Under the pieces are notes generated by a model that did no database searches, was not told the DNA's origin, and saw nothing but the letters and a program-made list of their open reading frames with translations. From Entamoeba invadens IP1 (lineage: Eukaryota; Evosea; Mastigamoebida; Endamoebidae), in contig NW_004440113.1 in assembly GCF_000330505.1 (NCBI RefSeq), positions 458,177-522,176 on the forward strand: DNA of 64,000 nt, in the 5' to 3' direction. This document shows, in pieces, positions 10,895-22,989 of the stretch. Both the position numbers and the translations under genes were made by a program. Position 1 is the stretch's first letter; every line of letters starts with the position of its first letter.

Positions 10895-12690
10895 TCACTC
10901 AAAGAACTTCATATCCTTGTCTGTACAGAACAATTTTGACTTCGGGAAGATGGGGAGTGGTTCCGTGTACATTTTGAGGACGTCTTCGTTGTCCATATTC
11001 ATTGGGATGTCCCGAGTGAATCCCTTAACCGCGTCGTCGAACGTGTTCATATCCTCGTCCACTTCCATATCTATAGTGTGTTCGTCATGTCTTGGTGGGG
11101 CCTTGAACTGTAAACTCGGAAGTGTTGAGTTCCCAACTTCCTCTAAAACTTGCATGACTTTTCCTAAGATATCATCACAATAATTTCGGGAATTGCAATT
11201 TTTCATTTGGGCACTCGTGGGAATAGTAATCTTCAAGTCAGGAACGTAATACTCAAGATAATCATTCACTGGTATCTCTTTTCGTCATTGTTACTATCCT
11301 ATAGTTCGGTTCTATTATATTGAATTGTTTCTCATAAAAACAAGATTGAAATATATGGAACGAAAAAACATTTAAGCAGAAAAAAAAGAATAAAACAAAC
11401 GGTCTGGGATGGTTAGATCACACGCAGCAGCAGTCTCATAACACCAACACCGAGCGGTATTGCTGACAGTATATCCGCCACCACCAACTAGAATCATTGG
11501 CAGACCAAAGGCTTTGACCCTTTTCATGCACTCACAATGGCCTTGGATACTTAAATTGAAGAAACCAAGCCTGTCACCATTCAAACTGTCGGCTCCACAT
11601 TGCATGACGACAGCACCTGGCTGGAAAACTTCCATCGCTCGGTCAATTATTGGGTTGAAAAGTTTGTGATAATAATCGTCGTTTATACCGTCTTTCAGTG
11701 GGACATTGATTGAGTAATTTTTGCCTTCGTCAACACCAACCTCGTCCACGTCTCCGGTTCCTGGGAAGTAGTTGTCGCCATATTTGTGTAGAGATAATGT
11801 CATCACCCTGTTCGTCGCTTTGAACGCCTCTTCTACTCCATCTCCGTGGTGATGATCAATGTCAATATAAAGTACCCTCGAGTGCACTTTGAGCAGCTCC
11901 AAAATCGCACACACAATGTCGTTGATGTAACAAAATCCAGAGGCTTGTGACTTTTTGGCGTGGTGAAGTCCGCCAGACCAGTTCACACAAACGTCAGCAG
12001 CTCGCTCATTAATTTTCATGGCGCAGCCCAACGAACTCCCAACTACAGTTTGGACAAACGGGTAAAGTCCTGTTTGTTATTAAAATTCATTCTCCCAACA
12101 TAAAACAAACCGTCAAAAACTGGACAATCGTCGGTGAAGTTGAACTCTTCCAATGATCTTCTGAAGTGCTGGAGTTGCGCCATCTCTGGTGTGACTCTCT
12201 GCAAAAAGTCAATATAGTCTTTTGAGTGGAACATTTCCAGTTGCTCGTTTGTTGCTCTCCAAGGCTTCTAAACGTTATTCGATTCACTTTGAACACAAAT
12301 GATATCACATGTATATTTAAAGTTTATTTCTTATTATAGTGGTTCTATTTATGTTATGAATAAATGAGTTTAAAATATATTTGACAAAACACAAAAAGTC
12401 AAATACAGTGTTAATAAAATGAATAGTTCTTAAATAGTTTAACATAGAAAATGTCATGAAAATATATGTAAAGAAAAAAGAAGTAATTTATTAAAACTTA
12501 AACTATATTGTATGGTTAAATTGCGACACAACTAAATCGAAAAGCAAACGTAAATGTTGAGGCGTTGGTATATGCCATACTCCATTATGAGGTGATGGAC
12601 CAACTTGTTGCGCAACGGTTTCATTGGATGTCCGAACCCGTAGTCGAATTCACCCACGTTATGATCGTAGAAATAGCAGACTCTTGTCAT
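10895..12690 (-). CDS. Class I histone deacetylase (RPD3/HDAC1 type)
   Basis: Zinc-dependent lysine deacetylase acting on histones in corepressor complexes. Exons on the minus strand: 12550-12690, 12111-12267, 11401-12069 and 10895-11277, total 449 aa. Visible motifs: GHPMKP near the start, [20 protein letters not shown] across intron 2, [21 protein letters not shown] with the catalytic histidines, [15 protein letters not shown] with metal ligands, GADSL, and [14 protein letters not shown] with the catalytic Tyr. The last exon continues [16 protein letters not shown], the class I tail, and ends acidic. The third intron needs an AAG acceptor at 11278. The first intron (12268-12549, 282 nt) is long for this genome. 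Start at 12690 chosen because the in-frame upstream codon is TTG. Confidence 0.93.
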
Positions 12691-13718
12691 CTTCTCTTTT
12701 TGAATTTTCAGATCACTTGTCAAAACCTATTTTTCGAATCAAAATTTTCTTGTTTTATTTATAGCTCTGTTTGGTTATTTATTTCCTGATTCACAAGATT
12801 TTAATAGAGTAATTTTTCGGTCCAAAACAAAAAAATAACAAGCTTTGTATTTATTATAATTTTTTTGATGTTTTCATTTCGAAACTTAAACTTTAAGCAT
12901 TATTATACTTTAAGTACATCTAGACTCGATTCAGGCGATTGCAAAGTCTTAAAAACAAACTTTGTTTGTTAAGGTGTTTTTTGATCAGGGATTTCTTATA
13001 AAACTACTTTGTTTGGAATGAACAAAACACGTTTCTCTTAAAATAGAATTGTTATATAGTTATTTATTATTATTTTATAATTTGTAAAGTTCTATTTTTA
13101 AAAAGATTCCATTTTAGAATAAAAATGTTAAATAATTAAATAAATACAAATCAACTTTCAAATTACATCATTTTTATTGATACATTTCAGCACCACCTTT
13201 TTTAAAGCTGAATAAACAATGTGATTCCAACGGTATAGAAATACTTATCGATTTTTATTGAATGTCAATTAAATATAAAACACATTAATTTTTTGTATAA
13301 TTTAAGTCAATTCATTATAATTAATTGTTAATTAATTAATAAATAAAACATTATTTTGATGGAAACTTCGTTTTGTTATTTTCATCTTTTTTCATTAAAC
13401 ATAAAGAAAAGTTTATGCTATTCCTATGTTTGGATGATTGTATTATTTGATTAACTAAATTATATAAATAATAAACTTAAACATATAGTTCTTTTTATTT
13501 ATACATTACCATTTAACATTAAATGCCACACCTACTTTGCTCTAAAAAAGTCATATTTCAAAACTATTCAATTGTAATAGTAAACTATTATTAAACTATA
13601 TAATTCTCGCCAAAATAGAGTAGACACCACATTTTTGTCAACAGAAGTATACTTACCCCCTAGACTTTCCTTACAAGTGAAATTTAATAAGTTTCATTCC
13701 AAACCCATCCAAAAGACT
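12691..13718. other. AT-rich intergenic region between divergent genes
   Basis: About 1 kb of AT-rich DNA. No ORF or repeat is supported. The right end (13605-13718) is an open frame continuous with the RasGEF gene but has no ATG, so an upstream exon or 5' leader may lie there. Confidence 0.5.
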
Positions 13719-15359
13719 ATGTCCCGCCAATCACATTCTAAAAATCATTCTCTTGATTCGTGCCCGGTTACCCCACGCTCACACAAGCACTCTTCCGATG
13801 ACATTTCACTCCAAGACAGTTCTATCGTAAAGATGTGCATTGATGCAACCGATAAAGTTCTCAGTTCCGAAATGCCTCCATCTAAGCTTTTGAAAACATT
13901 TTCAAAAACAAAAATAAAAATTTTAGATTCAAATTTTTCAAAAGCTTTTCTTCGAATTTTTGTTTTTTCGTTGCCACCTGACAATCGTCTTATTCTCTTC
14001 AAACTGACTGACTTGGTCCAAAACGGGAAAATCGACAAAACTACTCTCGGCAGACTTTTATTTGGAAAAACCTTCTTAGAAGAGACTTGTTTGACCTTTG
14101 TAAACACTTTATTGGCTAAGAAGGAGGAAGTTTTCTTATTAAATGGCGACCCGGCGTATACCGAAGACGGAAAAATTATTTCAGCAAGTCCAAGTGCTTT
14201 ATGGGATTATCAAATGGCTAATAGTGCAGAGGAACCACTCTTCTTTCAATACGTGGCAAACCTCTTCTCAGATGATGATTTTGTGATTGAAAAAGCCAGA
14301 ACGGAGGTCGTAAGATTGAAAGCCGTTTCGACACAAGAATATGAAAAGTTCGAGATTTTAATCAGATTCCTGAGATTGAAAAAAATCATTATCTCACTTC
14401 TCAAAAAAGGGATCGACGGAACGAAGAGAAATAGAATACTGGAATTTTTCAATGAGAAAAACTTCCCTAAAGGACTTTTAAGGGAATTTGATGATTCTTT
14501 TGCATTAAACCAAAGTCAAAAGGTGTCTGAAATTGTACGAAAAAGAAATTTAAAGTTGCGGATTATAAGTAACGAAAACGTGCCTTCCTCCATTGAGCGA
14601 GTTTACGTCAAAAAACTCAAAAAATACATTTTAAGTTCCACATTGCCAAAATCACAACCCATCCAAAAATCAAAAGCAGAAACTCAAAATGGTTTTGAGT
14701 TTGGAGCAGGTAGTCCTCTAAAAAGCGAATCATTCTGGTTGATTACGAAGGAGAATGTTGAGACTGTCGTGGAGCAACTTGCTCTTGCTGACCAACAGAG
14801 ACTTTCTGAAATACCTGTTTTTGAATTTTGTTCGGAGTTGATAGAAGAGAGTCCGAGTGTTTGTCAGTACATCGAATGGCTGAAGTGTCTTGAGCAGAAG
14901 TTTATGAAACTTGGTAATGAGAAAGATGTACTGAATTGGTTAGTTAAATTAGCGTGGAGTATGTCTAAGATCTACGAAATGAATCTCTCGCATTTACTCT
15001 TTTCTATTCTTGTGAGGAAGTCCATTGAAGTCCAAGACTTCACATCCCTTTTAAAGAAGAATAGAAAGATCGAATATGCCAATTTGTACACACTCTTCTC
15101 AATTCAAAAGAACTGTGGGATCTATCGGAATCACATGAAATTGGTCAGCGAGAACGTGTCTAAAATCCTTGTCTTTACTATTTGGCTCAAGGACATGATT
15201 GGCATCAAACAAATTCCAATCTGGGAAGAAAACTCACACAACGTCGTTTGTTATAATCGCGTCAAGCTTCAAACGGAGAAGATTCATGAACTAGTAAAAT
15301 GTATTAATACGCCTTTTCCTTACTATCGGGTCGACAAGTTTAATATGTATTTCCAGTGA
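13719..15359 (+). CDS. RasGEF (CDC25-type) guanine nucleotide exchange factor
   Basis: Predicted activator of Ras-like GTPases. From the first ATG (13719) the protein has 546 aa. The C-terminal half carries the CDC25 homology domain: EQLALADQQRLSEIPVFEF, then SPSVCQYIEWLKCLEQKF, then YEMNLSHLLFSILV, then CGIYRNHMKLVSENV and VFTIWLKDMIGI. The N-terminal part (residues ~50-270) is helical and may include a RasGEF-N-like module (KTFSKTKIKILDSNFSKAF), which is weaker. The frame stays open to about 13605 without a Met, so a short upstream exon is possible. The catalytic domain call is good; the target GTPase is unknown. Confidence 0.83.
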   Translation: MSRQSHSKNHSLDSCPVTPRSHKHSSDDISLQDSSIVKMCIDATDKVLSSEMPPSKLLKTFSKTKIKILDSNFSKAFLRIFVFSLPPDNRLILFKLTDLVQNGKIDKTTLGRLLFGKTFLEETCLTFVNTLLAKKEEVFLLNGDPAYTEDGKIISASPSALWDYQMANSAEEPLFFQYVANLFSDDDFVIEKARTEVVRLKAVSTQEYEKFEILIRFLRLKKIIISLLKKGIDGTKRNRILEFFNEKNFPKGLLREFDDSFALNQSQKVSEIVRKRNLKLRIISNENVPSSIERVYVKKLKKYILSSTLPKSQPIQKSKAETQNGFEFGAGSPLKSESFWLITKENVETVVEQLALADQQRLSEIPVFEFCSELIEESPSVCQYIEWLKCLEQKFMKLGNEKDVLNWLVKLAWSMSKIYEMNLSHLLFSILVRKSIEVQDFTSLLKKNRKIEYANLYTLFSIQKNCGIYRNHMKLVSENVSKILVFTIWLKDMIGIKQIPIWEENSHNVVCYNRVKLQTEKIHELVKCINTPFPYYRVDKFNMYFQ

Positions 15360-15487
15360 TTTTGGTTTTATTTGATTGTGTTATTTAGTGTTAGAGTAAC
15401 TTTAATATAAAACAATAAGTTGAATTAAAAATAGAACAATGAATATGAATAAATAATGTGTGTGTTTTTTCATTGTACTTAATGGTA

Positions 15488-16594
15488 CTAGGAAAGAGTA
15501 CTGTTAATCATACTCTTTTTGTTTTCACCGTTATTTTCATTTTCTTGTAGAATTGTTGTTGAAACAAAGTACTTAAAATAAGAATCAACATTATAATGGA
15601 CATTATTAGAAGATTCTGATTCACTCTGGTGTTCAATTGGTGTTGGAAAGGTGTCCATATAATTCTGTACAAATCCATGATCATTCTCAGTTATTACATC
15701 CTGGAAACCCATTTCACATGGCACTTCGATTGAGTCGAAACTACTTTGTTCTTCAAAAATGTGTACTTCATTTTGATAGTGTGGATTATTATCATTGGTT
15801 TTTGTTTTGGAAGTTGATGATGTTGTTTCTGTTCTACAATTACAATTAATATAACTTACACTTTCTGATGCACACAAATTACTTGTAGCATACATATAAT
15901 TTGATAAAGATGTAATATCCAATGGAATGTAATTTGAGGTTTCATCAAGATGCACTTGTCCGTTTTGATACAAGAAAATGTGTTTATTAATTTTTGGAGT
16001 ATTAACAACACTTTCAAATAGTTCTCCAATTTTCTGATGTACTTTTGCCCCAATTTGGTATATAAAATCTTTTTTATTGATTAATTCCCATTTATTATTA
16101 TTTTTGTTAAACATTGGGATTGAATTGAGTTTAGGTATAAAGGTTGTTTTTCCGTTTGTTTTTGTCACTTTCATGCTTTGATCAAGGTTATGTTCCTTTG
16201 CACATTTGAACATCAATTTGTTCAAATATTGAAACAAAAGCGCTTCTCTTCTTTTGTTGTTTTGTTCACTCATTGGAGAAACTTCTAATTCAATTAACTC
16301 GTTATTTATTGTGATAGAATTCGTTATCTTTTGATCAAAGATAATATCCCCATCTTTGGTAATTATTTTGGATACAGTGAAATTTAAAGTAAGTAAAGTT
16401 TTTGAACCATCAACATACTTATATTTTTTGTTGCAATCAATGATAAACGATACATTTTCAATCTGCATTGCAACATAGACACATCCCATCAAATAATACC
16501 GTTTTTCTGTTTCACTCTTCCTTTTCATTATCATGTTTTTAAAATTATCTTTGGTCTTCTTTTTAGTCCCCTTTTCCATCTTTTTGAAAGACAT
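15488..16594 (-). CDS. Unidentified protein with polar, low-complexity C-terminus
   Basis: I do not recognise this protein. Start at 16594 (MSFKKMEKGTKKKTKDNF) gives 368 aa; the frame is open further upstream to an ATG at 16648. A basic N-terminus of ~30 residues is followed by a mixed alpha/beta region (RYYLMGCVYVAMQIENVSFI, then KTLLTLNFTVSKI) and a helical part (KRREALLFQYLNKLMFKCAK). The last ~130 residues are rich in Ser, Thr, Asn and acidic residues and look disordered. It could be a DNA-binding or lineage-specific nuclear protein because of the basic start, but that is a guess. It borders the gene desert. Confidence 0.6.
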   Translation of the reverse strand: MSFKKMEKGTKKKTKDNFKNMIMKRKSETEKRYYLMGCVYVAMQIENVSFIIDCNKKYKYVDGSKTLLTLNFTVSKIITKDGDIIFDQKITNSITINNELIELEVSPMSEQNNKRREALLFQYLNKLMFKCAKEHNLDQSMKVTKTNGKTTFIPKLNSIPMFNKNNNKWELINKKDFIYQIGAKVHQKIGELFESVVNTPKINKHIFLYQNGQVHLDETSNYIPLDITSLSNYMYATSNLCASESVSYINCNCRTETTSSTSKTKTNDNNPHYQNEVHIFEEQSSFDSIEVPCEMGFQDVITENDHGFVQNYMDTFPTPIEHQSESESSNNVHYNVDSYFKYFVSTTILQENENNGENKKSMINSTLS

Positions 16595-17225
16595 TGTGAA
16601 TATCCAAGTCGGCCATGTTCTTTTATAGCTAATTATGTTAAAATACATATAATAATATGGCAAAGTAGGATAGTCCTGTTCAGTTTTTTTACTAAGTACA
16701 TTACTGAAGCAAAAAGAGTAATTCTGTTTTAAAAATATATTTAAATTATTATTGTTAGTAATTTTAATGAATAGTTAATAGATATTTATTACGTTCATTG
16801 AATTGTGTTTTTATTATTGTTAAATGCCACAATTACTAAGACTAATACTTATTAAATAATATAATTATTTTTTCAGTTTTTTTACTATAACTCGTTAAAA
16901 AATCAATTTGAAGTATTATTGTAGTATTCAAATTCATTGACTTTAAACTCAAACAATGATGATATTAAATAATAATTGGTTGTTTTGTTTAAATATTAGG
17001 GATAATAATCCATTATACAAAAACAATAATGTCATAATTAATGTCCGTAATATTCCCGTTTAATCAAACTAAAAACATTTATTTTTATATGTTAAATTTC
17101 AAAAAATTGCAATTATTTATAAAATAATAATAATTATTAAATGGCATATTTATGTTTTCAAAATTTCATAATTTAATAATGATACAATCATAACAAACAC
17201 TATTTGTTAAGTTCATTACAAATAT

Positions 17226-17346
17226 CCCAAAAATAACTATCCTAATAACCCACTTCACCATTTTATAACCAAAATGCTCATTTTATTATATCAACTCGCA
17301 AATTATTATACCATTTTTTCATCAATAATTATTTTTGAAACACCTG
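17226..17346. repeat. Decayed copy of the MITE at 49980-50109
   Basis: The core is clearly related to the MITE at 49980-50109: both contain CCTAAT-ACCCA, a TCACCATTT-ATAACCAAAATG block and CAATAATTATTTT in the same order and spacing. By eye the match is roughly three quarters identical. The inverted ends are eroded (CCAAAAAT on the left, ATTTTTGAAACACCTG on the right), so this is the older copy. Confidence 0.7.
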
Positions 17347-19309
17347 TTTATAACCAATATAATACAAACCTCAATATCATTTACTATTTCTTTTAATTAT
17401 TTTTAACAATTTAAAACCATTTCAATATTAAAAAATAACCATACATTATAATTATAATTATCAAAAATACTAAAGCAACTTAACACACAAAAAACAACAT
17501 TTAACATGGTAAAAAGAAGATAAAGTAGTCATTAAATCAAAATTCATCGAATCATTTGTTAAGGTTTTAAAAATCAAAAATATTTTTTTTGGATTATACC
17601 TAGAGCAATTAGATTTCTAGATACATTTAACACGATTAAAAATAACAAATCAACAATGCAAACAACAGCAACATCACAAGACGACAAAAAAAGAGGATGA
17701 AGAAATACAACTATCAATTTAATACAAAATTCAACACAACCAAGACATTTAGTACAACTTTCAACACAGTCACCACAACAAGTAGTACAACAGAATAAAC
17801 TTTTAACAAATACACTCAACACATTCCAAAGGCAATAATTTTTTACAGATAGGTTTGTTAAATGCAAAGATTTTTATCAAATAAAATAATTTTTTAATAC
17901 ATTACTAGAATTACAAAGAACTAAATTATGATTAAAGTGTACCAATTATACTATTTCAAAATACTCAAATTCACCTACAAACAAAATTAAGTAATTTTTA
18001 ATTTACACATTAAAAATCCTCGAAAAAAATACAAATTTCAAGTGTTTAGAAAGATTCAATTACAAACAGTTTGATGAAGTGTTTGATCTAGTTACAAGTA
18101 ATGGAAAGTGAAATGCTGTAAATTATCATTATTTTATCCAAAAGAGATTTGACCTACATGATATTTCAAAAAACAACCCTGAATTGCAAAGAACTGTTTC
18201 TTCTTTTATTTGAATACATTAAATATAGGTTTTCTTATTTAATTTTATATCAAATACTAGAAAATAATTTTTTGTGACAAATATTATGATTATATTGTGT
18301 TAAATGTACAACAAGTTCTTTCATTAAAGAAAATATAATAAAGTGTTGAAAATATTTCTAGTAAAACAAAAATGTATTTTATTGATTCAATATATAAAAT
18401 TTAAGATAGTTGCCATATTATTCTATTGTTTAGAAAGAACTCTATTTTGGAAAGTGACACCAAATTTGGAGAATTCTACAATATAGTCAACGATCTTGAC
18501 TAAAAAATAACAACATAAAAATGTGGATGAAAAAATAGACAAGTAAAAAATAATTATTACTCATTTAACACAACTCAATTAATGTCAAAACATAACGATA
18601 TGTCAACTATTTTAAGATGGTAATAAATGTTCGATCGATAATTTATTCATTTGTCATTGATTAACCCGTTTATATGGCTTCATGGGATTCTTTTTAACCA
18701 TTAAAAGTCCAAAAATAGTTTACATGAAATACTTATTCAACCGTCTTTATATATTTTCAAAAATAAAAATGGGTGTGACAATAATTGATATTTATACTTT
18801 AATTAAAATTTAACGGTTCTAGTTTGATGTCATATTATTAACATCAAAAAGTTTGCAAGTTTTACAATTTATTTATTTTTATAATGTCTGTTTAACATTG
18901 ATACGTGTATGGTTATAATTTTATATGTGTATAATTAATTTTTTGATGAAAAATAACAATATCAAAACAATATATTTTGATGAATCATTAATATAATATT
19001 TTTATTAATATGTAAATATTAAATAAATATGCTTAAAATATTTAGTATTTTTTAATAAAAAATGAGAATTATAATCAAGTGTTTTTTTGGTAACACATTT
19101 CAATTGTGTCACGTTGTCAATGTTATATTTTTTTAATAAAAACAATTGAGGTTATATATTTAGTTATATGAATTTCAAATGTGTAGTATTGTTAATGAAA
19201 TGAGAAAAAGGTCATTTAGCAAAAAAACATTTTATATCCATCAACCAAAGTGTTTCTTAAACCATTTTCCCATTCGACACTTTTAATTTCGTAACTGTTT
19301 ATGGTAATT

Positions 19310-20343
19310 ATAATTTTACTTTTTTGTTACAACACAATTTAAACATTTTGTCATAAATGTTAAGACTCAATCTAATTAGAGTCAAACAATCAAACTCTGT
19401 GGAAATGTTTAAATCTAATAAATCCATAAATCTAAAGTAACAACATTTTTTTTGTATAATATGACTTGGTTCCAATAGAAAGTGGGTGTTCGGTAAATTA
19501 TTGATTCGATTTTGATACTCAAATAATGTTTCAACAAAAGATGTTTGTGGTCGTTCCAATGGTTTTGGAATTCACGTTCACCTCTAATAAATTGAGATAT
19601 ATTCATTGATCCATGAAAACTATTAAAATTTGTATCTTGCAATGAACATCTTGATTTGTTCTTTTTTGGAATGTATATGCTTGATGTGTTGTTGGGAATC
19701 CAAGGCCTTTTGACTAAGATATTTTATTTGAATTTTCATTTGAAAACATTTTCACTAACAATATCGTCAATTTGCATTTCGGTTTCAGTGTCATCGTATT
19801 AATCTATAAGTTGTATATTTGGAATTTCACTTGAGTAATCTTCATTCATATCAAAGGATAAAATTGAATCAATTCTAAAATCGCACAGAACATGAATTTG
19901 TGTTAGTAACTCTTATCATCATTTTTTGGTGTAAGTTCCATATCATTTGTTTTTTCATATTAGTCTTTTTCAAAAAATTCGCTTGTTGTTCATTATTAAA
20001 AACCTTGACATTTTGGAATTTTTCGACTGATTTATGTTGTAATAAAAACATATTTACATATTGTTTAAATCTTTTTGTATTTTTCTTATAAGTTGTCTAT
20101 GGAAATTGATGGTGATTGATGTGAAATGTTCTATAATTTAACACCTTTTATTTTTTGTTTTTTCTCTTTGAATTTTAAAATCGAGGAATAAGTTTTTTGT
20201 TGCCAAATTATCTTAATGGTAATTGTGAATGGTGTATAGAACTCTGGGAAATTGTTATAAAATGATCCAAATAATATGTTACAAACGGATTTGAATGTGT
20301 ATGGTAGTTTATTACCCTTGAACGCAAGCTCATGATCATACAA
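19310..20343 (-). pseudogene. Decayed protein-coding remnant, unidentified
   Basis: Reading the minus strand, protein-like stretches follow one another in shifting frames with stops between them: a first block LAFKGNKLPYTFKSVCNILF near 20320, then HKSVEKFQNVKVFNNEQQ near 20030, an acidic stretch DTETEMQIDDIVSENVF near 19780, and RPWIPNNTSSIYIPKK followed by a basic/aromatic block near 19500-19700. The last blocks overlap two open frames of 75 and 83 aa. I do not recognise the family. The pattern suggests a dead gene or mobile-element gene. Confidence 0.4.
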
Positions 20344-21237
20344 TGTTTAAAGATTATAATTTCAATTACATTTTCAATTATATTTGTTTAAAGTTATTTT
20401 TATAATCAATTATTTCTTAATTTTTGTAAGAATTAATTACAAAGTTACGCCCAAGTTACATAACTTTACATGTTGGTGTCCTTTCTTTCAAATTAAAGCA
20501 AAAAATTCCTAAAAAATAATTTAAAATTTTAATTAATTTATTAAAATTGAATAGATTTGTAAGGGTTAATAATTTAATTATAAAACCAAATTTTTGATTA
20601 TTTTTTTGTTATTTATGTTCTAAAAATAACAAATTAAAAACATATTATAAAAAATTATAAGTTTGTTTTATCAAGTAATTAGTTACGACATTTGATATAA
20701 TTTAAAAATTCTGAACTATTTTTGTTTAGATTTCTAGAAAATAAACCCAATTTTTTCCAATCCAAAAAGTCATTAAATCATGGGAGTTCAAGTTGCCAAA
20801 ACTAGAACAACGATTTTTTACTTTTGAAAGATCTCCAAAACGGCAAGTTGAGAAAAAAAATACTTCTCTTTTTTTCTTCGAAACTCAGTCTGGCTGTTCA
20901 AAACAAATTAGTATGTACTATAAAATATAGTTTGGTTCTAATTATTTGGGTTAGTTGTTGAGTTTGGAACATTCGCTCAATTTTTTTGCAATTTTTAAAA
21001 ATCGATTTTTTTAATTATTTTCTCTTTATTAATACACATTTTAATTGTAATTATTCGGGGGGTTTTCAGAAATAAAATGGCAAGTGATTTTCAGTTCCAC
21101 GAACTTGTTATTAAAAAAAACAATAATAGTATATCACTGGTTAAGTAAACTATTAAAATGTATGTTAGAAAGTCTTTAAATAGCAACTCAAAAACTTCTG
21201 CGAACAAAAGGCGGAAAAATCCTCACAAAATTCCACA

Positions 21238-21471
21238 ATGGAACAAAAATCAAGATTGGCTCTGAGTATTGGGCGTGCAATGACTAACTTTTTGGGAATA
21301 TTGGAAGAATGTGGCAAATCCCACGAATTCGATATCAAGTAGTTTTTCGGTGAAATGTGCCTACCCAGCCCGAATAAAAACAGTCTGTTGACTGTGAAAC
21401 AACAAATCAATAATATACACAATGACGTGGTAACTGATTACAATAATATTCTTCTATTAATAACAATTTAA
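21238..21471 (+). pseudogene. Small reading frame interrupted by a single TAG
   Basis: From ATG 21238 the frame reads MEQKSRLALSIGRAMTNFLG and on, meets TAG at 21340-21342, then continues open as FFGEMCLPSPNKNSLLTVKQ to TAA at 21469-21471. Without the TAG it would be a 77-residue helical protein. Its composition is distinctly less AT-rich than the surrounding desert, which suggests past or present coding. No consensus donor or acceptor removes the stop. It may be a recently killed gene or contain a sequencing error. Confidence 0.35.
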
Positions 21472-22055
21472 ACAAAAAGACCAATTTTGCTTTTTTTCTT
21501 GGTGAGTAGTAAAACAACACAAAAACTTGTTATTTTGGTCAATTAAGGGATAGAATGCCGAATACTTATTTCGTTACCAATGGAAAGGGCATTAAATAAA
21601 TAAGGTCAAGTATTCCAATAGAATAACCTAACATCCCTTTATGTAACAGTAATAACTTATATCACTTTCCTAATATCTATTAAATTTTCACCCCAAGAGC
21701 TAACTATTTTTGAATTATAAGGAAACCAAAAACACTAGTAGATGCCACCACACAATACAGTTTTAATTAGGTCATAATCCCCATTCTTTAGAGCGTTTGT
21801 CGCCGATATATTTGTCCCAAAAAATTCAACCCACAACTCCAGTCAACAAGTTAATAGCCTTTTCCAAACAGACAGAATAGAATTAAAGCAACCATTTATT
21901 TTTGATTTTTTTATTCCATCAAAAAAGAAATACCTTACAAATCACAATTTCGTTGAAATAATTCCAAAAACACGGGCTTTTTGTATGACAGTTCTGGCAC
22001 CAATTCAGGGTTTTAAAGAAAAAAAAACTGGATATTATTCATTTCGTTCAGAGCA

Positions 22056-22730
22056 ATGGGTTTGTGTAGTATTCAATTCGACTATCCTCTTCTCACTATT
22101 TAGGAAACATGAAGTCGCACGAGATCATCTTTGGGTCACAGGTTCGTGTGTTACTCCTTGGACTTGACTCAGCAGGAAAATCAACCCTTCTTTATCGATT
22201 GTCTTCAGGACAAGCCGTCATGACACTTCCAAGTTAGTTTCTAGTACATATTATTAGTATGTAATAATAATATATTCTGATTCGTATATGTATTAATAAT
22301 AATAACAATTTTATTAATTTATTATTAATAAATAGCAATTGGCTCAAATGTTGAAATTGTGAAGTACGAAAAGACTAAAATGCGGGTCTTGGACATCGGG
22401 GGGCAAGAAGTGATGCGGCCCTTCTGGCGGTGCAACTTCCCCAAAACAAATGTCGTCATCTTTGTTGTCGACTCGTGCGACAAAGAAAGACTTCCACAAG
22501 TCGCGCAGGAGATTTCTTTGATCGGACAGGAGAAGTGTTTGAAGAAGAGCGTCTTAGCCATCTTCGCGAATAAACAGGACGACTCACGACACGCTATCGC
22601 TATCGAGCAGTTGAAGACCGAACTTAAACTTGATCAACTCAATATCCAATGGCAAGTCTTCGCGACAAGTGGAAAGACGGGAATGGGTATTAACGATGGG
22701 ATGAACTGGATTGTGAGCCACTGTAAATAG
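22056..22730 (+). CDS. ARF/ARL-family GTPase
   Basis: Small GTPase of the Arf family, acting in membrane traffic. Exons: 22056-22059, 22104-22232 and 22336-22730 (175 aa, the usual Arf length). The first exon is only ATGG, so the myristoylated MGN start is created by splicing. G1 is GLDSAGKS, the interswitch begins TLPTIGSNVEIVKY, G3 is LDIGGQEVMRPFWRCNF, G4 is ANKQD and the last helix GMGINDGMNWIVSHC. Arf-like features are the Gly2, the GGQ and the PTIG. The second donor is GTTAGTTT, a variant. It differs enough from canonical Arf1 (Ser in GKS, LDIGG) that an ARL assignment is possible. Confidence 0.92.
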
Positions 22731-22956
22731 TATTGGCGTAATTTGGCATTGTTCTTTCGGTATTATTTATTTTTAGTTTCATTTTAGTTTATTTTTAGTT
22801 TATATCAATTACATAAAAAAGTATATATCTATAGTTTCAGATAGTTTGTGTTTAGAATAAAAAAGCTATATGATATTAACAAATTTACTATTTGAGAATT
22901 GTATTAAGTAGGTCAAGAACAGTCGAAGCGAAGAGGAAAAAATATTACAGGGTTCT

Positions 22957-22966
22957 GTATTTAAAT
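22957..22966 (+). promoter_or_regulatory. GTATTTAAA-type core promoter element
   Basis: GTATTTAAAT lies 24-33 bases before the ATG of the LYAR-like gene. Entamoeba core promoters are known to use a GTATTTAAA-type TATA variant about 30 bases before the transcription start with very short leaders, so the position is plausible, if slightly close. Confidence 0.45.
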
Positions 22967-22989
22967 GCGAAAGAAACTAGTTAGGGTAA

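Larger units (their letters stand above)
16595..22055. other. 5.4-kb gene-poor AT-rich region with decayed remnants
   Basis: No intact gene is supported here. I can pick out three things: a decayed copy of a MITE (17226-17346), a decayed minus-strand ORF region (19310-20343) and a small plus-strand frame broken by one TAG (21238-21471). The minus-strand frame 17574-17867 is Cys-rich but has no gene-like neighbourhood. The rest is A/T homopolymer-rich sequence. Confidence 0.6.

Noticed and set aside
17574..17867. 97-aa Cys-rich frame on the minus strand
   Set aside because: No promoter, no conserved spacing and low-complexity ACA/TGT context; probably a chance frame.
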